Assembly: GCA_948794795.1 (NCBI GenBank) | Contig: CAQGLR010000059.1 | Location: 1-18,238 of the forward strand | Source of the DNA: an uncultured Lachnospiraceae bacterium | GTDB taxonomy: Bacteria > Bacillota > Clostridia > Lachnospirales > Lachnospiraceae | DNA: 18,238 nt | Direction: 5' to 3' | In this document: positions 6,721-13,240 of the stretch, in pieces | Layout: each line of letters begins with the position of its first letter | Numbering within the stretch: position 1 is the first letter of the stretch | Notes under the pieces: generated by a model | The model's database searches: none | What the model saw: the letters and a program-made list of their open reading frames with translations, nothing else | Told to the model about the DNA's origin: nothing | Translations under genes and position numbers: made by a program

Positions 6721-7626
6721 ATGAAGAGAAAAGTTATTTTATATATTACATCATTTGCGTTGTGTACAATAATATCTTTATATAGTATAAAATCTATGGA
6801 TGTTACAGGTAAAGAAACAGGTGTGCAGGAAGATATATATCTGGCGCAGGTTACAGAGGATAAAGGAAGTATAAAAAGTACAAAACCATTGAAAAAGGCG
6901 CAGCTTCTAGAAGATGCAAGTATTGAAACAAGTGCTATGGCAATGTGGGAGTATAATGGTGGAAAGACTTTTGTAAGCTGGCTCTTTAATAATAAAGAAG
7001 AAAAAGAAATTGTTGATTATTTTAATGGAATTAAACTTGGTGATACTGTAAAAGACCTGGATGTAAGCAAGCTTAAGGATGATATGTATGGAATAAGCAT
7101 AGGCCGTAAAGATGGTACATTTGCTGGCATTACTTGGATTGACGGATATGTTTTTATGGAAAATGGAGATGTATATAAAGCAGATATTGATTTTAAGAGT
7201 ATAAAAAAATATACATGGCAGGACAGATATGAAAGTAGTTTAACTTCATTTCCAAATATGTATTATATTGCAAAAAATAATGGAAAATGGGATAAAAAAT
7301 TCCTGGATAAAAGTGGTAAATTAAAATCTTGTGGAATAATTATGAAATCTGGAAAGCTTAATGGAAATAAATTAAAAGTAAAGCTGGAAAATACAACTAA
7401 AAAAGAGTTGTTTTTTGGTGAGGGATTTGCATTACAGGCAAGGGTAAATGGTAACTGGTATAATATTCCTGCGCAGAAAGAAATGGCTTTTAATGATATT
7501 GCACATATACTTAAAGCAGGAGACATAACAGAAATGACGTATGATTTATCTGCATATGGCCAGTTGCCAGCTGGTGAATACCGCATTGTAGCAGATGGCG
7601 CATTTTCGGTATTTCTTATAGAGTAA
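6721..7626 (+). CDS. exported protein with C-terminal Ig-like (Big_14-like) domain
   Basis: The 301-residue product begins MKRKVILYITSFALCTIISLYS, a positively charged then hydrophobic export signal or membrane anchor. FALC resembles a lipobox but is not a good match. The middle region (about 75-185) is rich in aromatic residues and unassigned. The last hundred residues (about 205-301) have the pattern of bacterial Ig-like domain Big_14: LKVKLENTTKKELFFGEGF, NGNWYNIP, then a threonine-containing turn and LPAGEYRIVADG near the end. Such proteins are common on Clostridia surfaces and have no known reaction. GGAGGG (6711-6716) is 4 nt before the ATG at 6721, while the in-frame ATG at 6703 lies upstream of that site. 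It lies between the zinc-ribbon gene and pyrE on one strand. Confidence 0.6.
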   Translation: MKRKVILYITSFALCTIISLYSIKSMDVTGKETGVQEDIYLAQVTEDKGSIKSTKPLKKAQLLEDASIETSAMAMWEYNGGKTFVSWLFNNKEEKEIVDYFNGIKLGDTVKDLDVSKLKDDMYGISIGRKDGTFAGITWIDGYVFMENGDVYKADIDFKSIKKYTWQDRYESSLTSFPNMYYIAKNNGKWDKKFLDKSGKLKSCGIIMKSGKLNGNKLKVKLENTTKKELFFGEGFALQARVNGNWYNIPAQKEMAFNDIAHILKAGDITEMTYDLSAYGQLPAGEYRIVADGAFSVFLIE

Positions 7627-7672
7627 GTTTACAATAAGAATATACATTTTAATATAAGGAGGATTTTAAAAA

Positions 7673-8356
7673 ATGGAACAGTATAAACAGGAATTTATTT
7701 CTTTTATGGCAGAGTCTGAAGTTTTAAAATTTGGTGAATTTACTTTAAAGAGCGGGCGTAAGTCACCTTTCTTTATGAATGCAGGTTTGTATATTACAGG
7801 TTCACAGCTTTTTAAACTTGGAAAGTATTATGCACAGGCAATACATGAACATTATGGTGATGATTTTGATGTACTGTTCGGGCCTGCATACAAGGGTATT
7901 CCGCTTAGTGTTGCAGCTGCTATTGCATACAATGAACTTTATGGCAAAGATATACGTTATTGTTCTAACCGCAAAGAGGCCAAGGACCATGGTGAGAAAG
8001 GGATTTTGCTTGGAAGCAGCCTTAAAGATGGTGACAAGGTAGTTATAATTGAAGATGTAACTACATCTGGCAAATCAATAGAAGAAACATTTCCTATTAT
8101 TAAAGCACAAGCAGATATAGAAATTATGGGACTTATTGTTTCTCTTGACAGAATGGAAAAAGGACTTTCTACAGATAAAAGTGCCCTTGCTGAAATACAG
8201 GATAAGTATGGTTTCAGGACTAATGCAATTGTAACTATGGAAGATGTTGTGGAATGTCTTTATAATAAAGAGTGTATGGGGAAAATACTTATTGATGATA
8301 ATATCAAGAATGCTATAGATGAATATTATAAACAGTATGGTGCAAAAAATAATTAA
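7673..8356 (+). CDS. pyrE: orotate phosphoribosyltransferase
   Basis: PyrE joins orotate to PRPP to give OMP in pyrimidine synthesis. The 227-residue protein has the PRPP-binding loop VVIIEDVTTSGKS (about 123-135), the flexible catalytic loop YCSNRKEAKDHGEKG with R100, K101, K104 and H106 in the positions of the E. coli R99, K100, K103 and H105, and the start FTLKSGRKSPFFMNAG typical of the longer OPRT type. AGGAGG lies 9 nt before the ATG. No other pyrimidine genes are in view. It follows the Ig-domain gene by 46 bp with no obvious terminator between, so read-through from upstream is likely. I see no PyrR or attenuator structure ahead of it. Confidence 0.95.
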   Translation: MEQYKQEFISFMAESEVLKFGEFTLKSGRKSPFFMNAGLYITGSQLFKLGKYYAQAIHEHYGDDFDVLFGPAYKGIPLSVAAAIAYNELYGKDIRYCSNRKEAKDHGEKGILLGSSLKDGDKVVIIEDVTTSGKSIEETFPIIKAQADIEIMGLIVSLDRMEKGLSTDKSALAEIQDKYGFRTNAIVTMEDVVECLYNKECMGKILIDDNIKNAIDEYYKQYGAKNN

Positions 8357-8374
8357 GATTTGGGTATATCAGAT

Positions 8375-8480
8375 GGGGACAGCTGTTGTTAATGGATTAA
8401 TAAACTGCCTGCCAGGTACATAGGCAGAAACTGTCCTTGTCTGGCAGATAGATATTATGTTGTAGAAAGGAGGCTGTCTG
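8375..8480 (+). promoter_or_regulatory. structured intergenic RNA with alternative pairings
   Basis: Between pyrE and the small membrane protein several complementary segments compete. GGGGACAG (8375-8382) can pair with CTGTCCTT (8431-8438), enclosing CTGCCT (8405-8410) with AGGCAG (8422-8427). Alternatively CTGCCAG (8409-8415) pairs with CTGGCAG (8441-8447), which excludes the inner stem. GACAGC (8378-8383) can also pair with GCTGTC (8473-8478), between the ribosome site and start of the next gene. The layout suggests translation control, but this is hand folding only. Confidence 0.35.
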
Positions 8481-8633
8481 ATGGGAGAGAAAATATATAA
8501 GACAATGAAGTCTGTAGGAGCTTTTAATATTGTTATGGGAATACTCTTAATTGTAGCAGGTGCTGGCGCTGGCGTTTTAATAATTACAAAAGGTGCAAGG
8601 CTTCTTAAAGATAAATCAGAACTTATTTTTTAG
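8481..8633 (+). CDS. 50-residue single-pass membrane protein
   Basis: The frame encodes MGEKIYKTMKSVGAFNIVMG and a hydrophobic stretch ILLIVAGAGAGVLIITKGAR, then a lysine-rich end finishing SELIF. One transmembrane helix spans about residues 16-36, with glycine and alanine spacing that could support helix packing. AAAGGAGG (8466-8473) is 7 nt upstream, so translation is very likely. It resembles small conserved Clostridia membrane proteins that I recall only loosely; the function is unknown. It lies 124 bp after pyrE, behind a region that can fold in competing ways. Confidence 0.75.
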   Translation: MGEKIYKTMKSVGAFNIVMGILLIVAGAGAGVLIITKGARLLKDKSELIF

Positions 8634-8665
8634 AATTACCAGGCAAGTTTTTAAAAACATTTTGT

Positions 8666-8701
8666 CAAGCGGATATCCACAATCCGCATTGCCTGCAAGC
8701 A
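8666..8701 (-). repeat. 36-nt dispersed repeat, copy 1 (inverted)
   Basis: This segment is the reverse complement, at 35 of 36 positions, of 12343-12378. It contains GCGGAT and ATCCGC arms that can form a 6-bp hairpin with a 7-nt loop. Similarity stops at both ends of the 36 nt. A further shared 12-mer (TTACTTAATTAG here, CTAATTAAGTAA in the other copy) lies inside the bracketed region, next to each copy. Confidence 0.8.
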
Positions 8702-8854
8702 AACCCTTGTAAACCAGACCTGCCGTTTAAGAAGAGTGTATTTTAAAGGGTTTACTTAATTAGGTAAATAATGGTTTTTAGGGCTTGCTGGTTCTGGAAG
8801 AAGATTGCTATATACTGGTATAAGGGTCTGGATGGCAAGGAGGGCATTTGTCTG

Positions 8855-9835
8855 GTGAAAGGGATAATTTTGGGATTGTATAATAATTTCAGCTGTGCTG
8901 CAGGCAGCTGTACTTCTACATGCTGTTCTGGCTGGAGGATTGAAGTTAGCAATGAGGCTTTTCTACGGTTTGGTAATATTAGTAACCGGGTATTAAGGGA
9001 AGATATATTGTCAAATATATATGAGGCAGATGGTAAAAGATATTTTGCCACAAAGAGTAATGGCAGGTGCAGTATGCTTGATAATGATGGTCTTTGCCGT
9101 ATACAGAAGAACCTTGGTGAAGGGATGCTTTGTAATACATGCCGGAAGTTTCCAAGGCTTATATCAAACCATAATGGCTTGTTATGGATTTCTATGGCAG
9201 CTTCATGTCCTGTAACAGCAGATTATATTATAAATAACAATATAGAATTTTATATGGTTAATAATAAAGGGAATATTTCTGTAATTGACATACAGGATAT
9301 TCCTTTTATTTCTGCTGGTATATTGGAACATAAGAGGATAATAGAAAAATATATGTCTGCCATAAGGAGGCTGCAGGATTATATTTATATGTATAAATCT
9401 TTTATGGATATGGCAGATAATGTATTGGAAGTTATTATAGAAAGCCATGAAATCCAGTATCTTGATGGTTGTTTTGATTATTTTGAAGAAGAAAAAAGTG
9501 CAGAAGAAATAGTTTTACAATTTATGGAATTTGAAAATATGGTAAAAACAAAATATAGAAATATTTTAGAAAATTATATAATATACCGTACATTTAGCAG
9601 ATATATTGAAATGCCAGAGGAAACAGATATAAGCAGGTTAAAACAGGTTTTTGGTGAGCTTGCACTTATTTATATAGTGGAATTTAGCAGGTATTATACA
9701 TTGGGAAAATGTAATGAAAAAGAAGAGTTTGTAGATAGTTATGACTGGAGGATGGTAATTAACTGGGTATACAGATTGTGTGCACATGGGCTGCATACAA
9801 GGGATAAAGTCCATAATATCTTTATGTCTTTATAG
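8855..9835 (+). CDS. FliB-like cysteine-cluster protein (lysine-N-methylase family)
   Basis: The protein has the cysteine pattern of the FliB family, named after the Salmonella flagellin lysine methylase: C14, C19, C23 and C24 in FSCAAGSCTSTCCSGWRIEV, then C72 (GRCSMLD), C81 (GLCRIQ), C93 and C96 (LCNTCRKFPR) and C118. The cluster probably binds metal, likely iron-sulfur. The C-terminal half is helical. No flagellar gene is in this window, so a flagellin substrate cannot be assumed. I choose GTG at 8855 because AAGGAGGG (8837-8844) lies 10 nt upstream and the family begins just before this point. The in-frame ATG at 8771 has no ribosome site and would add 28 unlikely residues. The 326 residues are somewhat short for the family. 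It ends 263 bp before cas3 and has its own terminator. Confidence 0.75.
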   Translation: MKGIILGLYNNFSCAAGSCTSTCCSGWRIEVSNEAFLRFGNISNRVLREDILSNIYEADGKRYFATKSNGRCSMLDNDGLCRIQKNLGEGMLCNTCRKFPRLISNHNGLLWISMAASCPVTADYIINNNIEFYMVNNKGNISVIDIQDIPFISAGILEHKRIIEKYMSAIRRLQDYIYMYKSFMDMADNVLEVIIESHEIQYLDGCFDYFEEEKSAEEIVLQFMEFENMVKTKYRNILENYIIYRTFSRYIEMPEETDISRLKQVFGELALIYIVEFSRYYTLGKCNEKEEFVDSYDWRMVINWVYRLCAHGLHTRDKVHNIFMSL

Positions 9836-9944
9836 AATAAGGAAATATATGGATGTGTATTTTATTGGAATAATTTATTGATACTTTTTATGTCTGCAAT
9901 TTAATTATTAATGTACTTTTAATAATCATAGCTATATGTAAATA

Positions 9945-9982
9945 AAAAATACCTTTGCAGCCTGCTGCGGGTATTTTTATTT
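9945..9982 (+). terminator. intrinsic terminator after the FliB-like gene
   Basis: AAAAATACC (9945-9953) pairs with GGTATTTTT (9970-9978), with an inner GCAG/CTGC stem, and the structure ends in ATTTTTATTTTAC. It isolates the FliB-like gene from the cas operon and, given the A run on the other side, may work in both directions. Confidence 0.85.
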
Positions 9983-10030
9983 TACACGTAATTATGTAAA
10001 GTAACCATGTACTTGTTTTAGATTTAAAAT

Positions 10031-10050
10031 AAATGTCGACAAATGTCGGA
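10031..10050 (+). repeat. tandem 10-bp repeat over the -35 box of the cas promoter
   Basis: AAATGTCGAC (10031-10040) is followed directly by AAATGTCGGA (10041-10050). Eight leading bases are identical and the period is one DNA helical turn. The pair covers the -35 element of the cas3 promoter, as expected of a repressor site. The core TGTCGA/TGTCGG resembles the 0A box TGTCGAA bound by Spo0A, at six of seven bases each. Confidence 0.5.
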
Positions 10051-10064
10051 AGATTTTATATAAT
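10036..10064 (+). promoter_or_regulatory. promoter of the cas operon
   Basis: TCGACA (10036-10041, five of six consensus bases) and a perfect TATAAT (10059-10064) are 17 bp apart. Transcription would start near 10071, with a leader of about 28 nt before the cas3 start. The -35 box lies within the tandem repeat 10031-10050. Confidence 0.65.
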
Positions 10065-10098
10065 AATATAAAAATTAACTTTGAAGAAGGAGAAACTA

Positions 10099-12285
10099 AT
10101 GATTTGGATAGCCCATATTAATGAAAATTCAAAAGAAATACAAACAGTAAAAGAACATAGTGAAAATACAGCCTCTCTTTGCAGGGATTTTTCAATTCCT
10201 GCTTTAAAGGATATATTATATATGACAGGGCTGTTACATGATATTGGTAAATACCAGGTTTCTTTCCAGGAAAGGATTAATGGGAAAAATATAAAAGTAG
10301 AACATTCAGGCTGTGGGGCAAAAGAAGTACAGAAAAAGTATCCAAGTATATTAAAATGGCTTATGTCTTATTGTATAGCAGGACATCATTCTGGAATACC
10401 AGATGGTGGTTTTAAAGATGATATAGGCAAATCAACATTACATGGAAGGCTGGAACGTGAGTTTGAAGATTATAGTATATATAAGGAAGAACTTGAAGAA
10501 ATAGATATTGACGAGAAAGCGTTTTGTGAATTTTTAGTGGAAGACTGCGGCAATAACATGGATATGGTAATTGATAAGTTTGCGTTTCTGGTAAGGTATT
10601 GTTTTTCATGTCTTACGGATGCAGATTCTATTGATACAGCAACTTTTTGTACAGGAGAAATTAACCGTTCACTTAATGCAGATTTTGAAAACTGCCTGGC
10701 TAAGGTAAATAAACATCTGGATTCACTTCCATGTGAATCTGTTTTGCAGAAAACAAGGGCTGTGCTGCAGGAACAAGTTTTTAGCCAGGTGGGGCAGGAT
10801 GCAGGTATTTACCTGATGAATATGCCTACAGGAAGCGGGAAGACGCTGTGTAGTATTAAATTTGCATTACAGCGGGCAATAAATATGGGTAAACAAAGGA
10901 TTATTTATATTATTCCATATAATAGTATTATTGAACAGACAGCAGATACTTTTGAGAAGGTTTTTGGGGAAGATGCAGAGATACTGCGCCACCAGTCTAC
11001 ATTTTCTTATGATGAAGAAAGTGGTTATAGTGAAGATTACCAGGAAGTAGTGAAATATGCTACAGAGAACTGGGATGCCAGGATTATTATAACAACAGCA
11101 GTACAGTTTTTTGAAACTATATATTCAAATAAGAGAAGCAAGTTAAGAAAGATGCATAATATGGCAGACAGCATCCTGGTTTTTGATGAGGCACATTTAA
11201 TGCCAGTTAAATATCTTAAGCCATGCCTTGAGGCGGTTTCTTATATCACAAAATACTTAAATAGTGAGGCAGTCCTTCTTACAGCTACTATGCCAGATTA
11301 TGAAAAGCTTGTTAATGAATATGCAGTGCCTGGCAATAAAGTATGTAATTTAATTTATGATACTTCAATGTTTAGTATGTTTAATAAATGCAAATATGAA
11401 CATACAGGGGCATTAAGTGAGGAAGCGTTATTAAATAAATCAGCTATTTATCCTTCAAGTCTTATTGTTGTTAATAAAAGGTCATCAGCAAGGGCATTGT
11501 ATAAATTATGCAGAGGAAAGAAATTCCACCTGTCTACATATATGACGGCTTATGACAGGTCAGTTGTAATATCAGATATTAAATCAGAACTTAAAAAGCT
11601 GGAAAAAGATTATCCAGATTTTGAAAATGTACCAGAAGACAGGAGGATTACTGTAATATCGACTTCTTTAATAGAAGCAGGGGTAGACCTGGATTTTTAT
11701 ACAGTATTCAGGGAGATGGCAGGTTTAGATAATATTTTACAGGCTGGCGGAAGATGCAACCGTGAAGGGAAACGTAAGGATGCAAGTGTATTTATTTTTA
11801 CATTAGAAACAGAAGATAAAAGTATTTCTAATGATGAACGCCCTAATATTACAAAAGGACTGGTTGGAAAATATAAAGATATTTCTTGTAAGGAAAGTAT
11901 TGATGAATATTATAACCTTCTCTATTTTTTTAATAAAGATGAGATTATAAAAAGAACAATTAGCAAGAGATGTGAAGCATTAGATGCAATTCCTTTTAAA
12001 GAGTATGCAGAAGAATTCCATATGATTGATACTAATACTATTTCTATTGTTGTGGCAAGAGATAAGAAGAGCAGTGATATGATAGAACAGCTTAAAATAA
12101 CAAAGAAAGGAAATCCAAGAAAATTACAGAAGTATGCTTTGTCTGTGTATAAATATGAATTTGATGATTTGTTAAAACAGGGTGCAGTAGATGATTATGG
12201 AAGTGGTATCTATTGTCTTGCCAATACTGATTATTATGAAAAAGAAACAGGGATAAAATTTGAAGCAGAAGATTATATTTTTTAA
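10099..12285 (+). CDS. cas3: CRISPR-associated nuclease-helicase Cas3 (type I-C)
   Basis: Cas3 is recruited by target-bound Cascade and unwinds and degrades the foreign DNA. The 728-residue protein has an N-terminal HD nuclease domain (H47-D48 in LLHDIGKYQ, then GHHSG at about 95-99). A superfamily 2 helicase follows: Walker A MPTGSGKT (242-249), Walker B/DEAH in VFDEAHLMP (363-366), motif III LLTATMP (395-397) and motif VI QAGGRCNREG (548-557). A start is set at ATG 10099 by GAAGGAG (10086-10092), 6 nt upstream; a TTG at 10081 would place that site inside the frame. All motifs are intact, so the enzyme should be active. It opens the cas operon, but a 226-bp gap follows before cas5, unusual for type I-C. 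Confidence 0.96.
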   Translation: MIWIAHINENSKEIQTVKEHSENTASLCRDFSIPALKDILYMTGLLHDIGKYQVSFQERINGKNIKVEHSGCGAKEVQKKYPSILKWLMSYCIAGHHSGIPDGGFKDDIGKSTLHGRLEREFEDYSIYKEELEEIDIDEKAFCEFLVEDCGNNMDMVIDKFAFLVRYCFSCLTDADSIDTATFCTGEINRSLNADFENCLAKVNKHLDSLPCESVLQKTRAVLQEQVFSQVGQDAGIYLMNMPTGSGKTLCSIKFALQRAINMGKQRIIYIIPYNSIIEQTADTFEKVFGEDAEILRHQSTFSYDEESGYSEDYQEVVKYATENWDARIIITTAVQFFETIYSNKRSKLRKMHNMADSILVFDEAHLMPVKYLKPCLEAVSYITKYLNSEAVLLTATMPDYEKLVNEYAVPGNKVCNLIYDTSMFSMFNKCKYEHTGALSEEALLNKSAIYPSSLIVVNKRSSARALYKLCRGKKFHLSTYMTAYDRSVVISDIKSELKKLEKDYPDFENVPEDRRITVISTSLIEAGVDLDFYTVFREMAGLDNILQAGGRCNREGKRKDASVFIFTLETEDKSISNDERPNITKGLVGKYKDISCKESIDEYYNLLYFFNKDEIIKRTISKRCEALDAIPFKEYAEEFHMIDTNTISIVVARDKKSSDMIEQLKITKKGNPRKLQKYALSVYKYEFDDLLKQGAVDDYGSGIYCLANTDYYEKETGIKFEAEDYIF

Positions 12286-12342
12286 TCTAATTAAGTAAGG
12301 CCAGGACTTATTTAATTAGGTTATGGGCAAGTAGCAAATGCC

Positions 12343-12378
12343 TGCTTGCAGGCAATGCGGATTGCGGATATCCGCTTG
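12343..12378 (+). repeat. 36-nt dispersed repeat, copy 2
   Basis: This copy is 35 of 36 identical to the reverse complement of 8666-8701. It holds the perfect 12-bp palindrome GCGGATATCCGC (12364-12375); with the CC before it, TGCCTGC-TT-GCAGGCA forms another stem. It sits in the gap between cas3 and cas5. TGCAAGCA at 12424-12431 is complementary to its first eight bases, so the element could extend further. Confidence 0.8.
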
Positions 12379-12461
12379 GCTAGGTATGTATGGTAACTGT
12401 GGCAATATTTTTATAGTAATCCATGCAAGCAGAATAATGGGTTTTAAACATATTAGTAATA

Positions 12462-12490
12462 TTTACAAAAAGGCAAAACGCATATATATG
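12462..12490 (+). promoter_or_regulatory. weak candidate second promoter before cas5
   Basis: TTTACA (12462-12467) and TATATG (12485-12490) are 17 bp apart, about 20 bp before the Cas5 start. The -10 box is a poor match. If real it would let the six genes from cas5 on be expressed apart from cas3. Confidence 0.22.
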
Positions 12491-12511
12491 TATGCAGAAA
12501 AGAGGGTAATT

Positions 12512-13240
12512 ATGAGTTATGGTTTTAAAGTTATGGTTGATGGGGATTATGCCTGTTTTACAAGACCAGAGATGAAAGTAGAAAGGGTAAGTTATGATGT
12601 ACCAACCCCAGGCGCATTAGAGGGGCTTTTAAAAAGTGTTTACTGGAAACCTGCAATAAGGTATGTGATAGATAAAATTATTGTTTTTAATCCAGTTGAT
12701 TTTATAAATATACGGCGTAATGAAGTAAAGGATAAGATTTCTTACCAGGCTGTCAAAAGCCAGATGTCTGGCAAAGGCGGGAATCCTTGTATTTATACTT
12801 CGGAAAGCCGCAGCCAGCGTGCTGCTCTTATATTAAAAAATGTGAAATATGGTGTAGAGTTCCATTTTGAGCTGACTGGTATAAGAAGTGAAGAAGAAAC
12901 AGATGCGGAAAATAAACATTTCAATATAATAAAACGGCGTCTGGAAAAAGGACAATATTTCCGTGTACCATGTCTTGGATGTAGTGAATTTCCAGTTAAA
13001 AGCATTACTCTTGCAGATGAATTTGATATGAATCTTGTAAGCAGTCCTATACAGGAATCTGGAGATGTAGACCTAGGATTTATGAGTTACCAGGTGAGAT
13101 TTGAAGATGGAGGACAGCCCGTTAATAATGACTGGGATAATCCTAAATTTTCAGATAAAGCATCTACTGTATATTACCGTCCACATATGGTAAATGGTGT
13201 TATTGATGTAGCAAAGTACAGGGAGGAACTTAAATGTTAA
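12512..13240 (+). CDS. cas5: Cas5c (Cas5d), crRNA-processing Cascade subunit
   Basis: In type I-C systems, which lack Cas6, Cas5 cuts the pre-crRNA and stays on the 5' handle within Cascade. The 242-residue protein starts MSYGFKVMVDGDYACFTRPE and includes VSYDVPTPGALEGLL, the family signature. Y44 in SVYW is a candidate for the active-site tyrosine. The Lys-His pair K135-H136 in ENKHFNIIKRRLEKGQYF is likely the equivalent of the catalytic pair in Bacillus halodurans Cas5d. I set the start at 12512 by homology and a modest AGAGGG 5 nt upstream. The frame is open back to 12338, but those 58 codons read through the 36-nt repeat and match nothing. It overlaps the cas8c start by 7 nt, so translational coupling is likely. 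Confidence 0.93.
   Translation: MSYGFKVMVDGDYACFTRPEMKVERVSYDVPTPGALEGLLKSVYWKPAIRYVIDKIIVFNPVDFINIRRNEVKDKISYQAVKSQMSGKGGNPCIYTSESRSQRAALILKNVKYGVEFHFELTGIRSEEETDAENKHFNIIKRRLEKGQYFRVPCLGCSEFPVKSITLADEFDMNLVSSPIQESGDVDLGFMSYQVRFEDGGQPVNNDWDNPKFSDKASTVYYRPHMVNGVIDVAKYREELKC

Noticed and set aside
8647..8658. GTTTTTAAAAAC palindrome after the small membrane protein gene
   Set aside because: It has no loop and no GC content, so it is not a convincing terminator or operator.
8771..8854. Upstream ATG start for the FliB-like gene
   Set aside because: There is no ribosome site before 8771, and the 28 extra residues precede the point where the family normally begins; AAGGAGGG before the GTG at 8855 is a better match.
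12338..12511. N-terminal extension of cas5 by 58 codons
   Set aside because: The extra codons read through the 36-nt repeat, resemble no Cas5 N-terminus, and the known family start lies at 12512.
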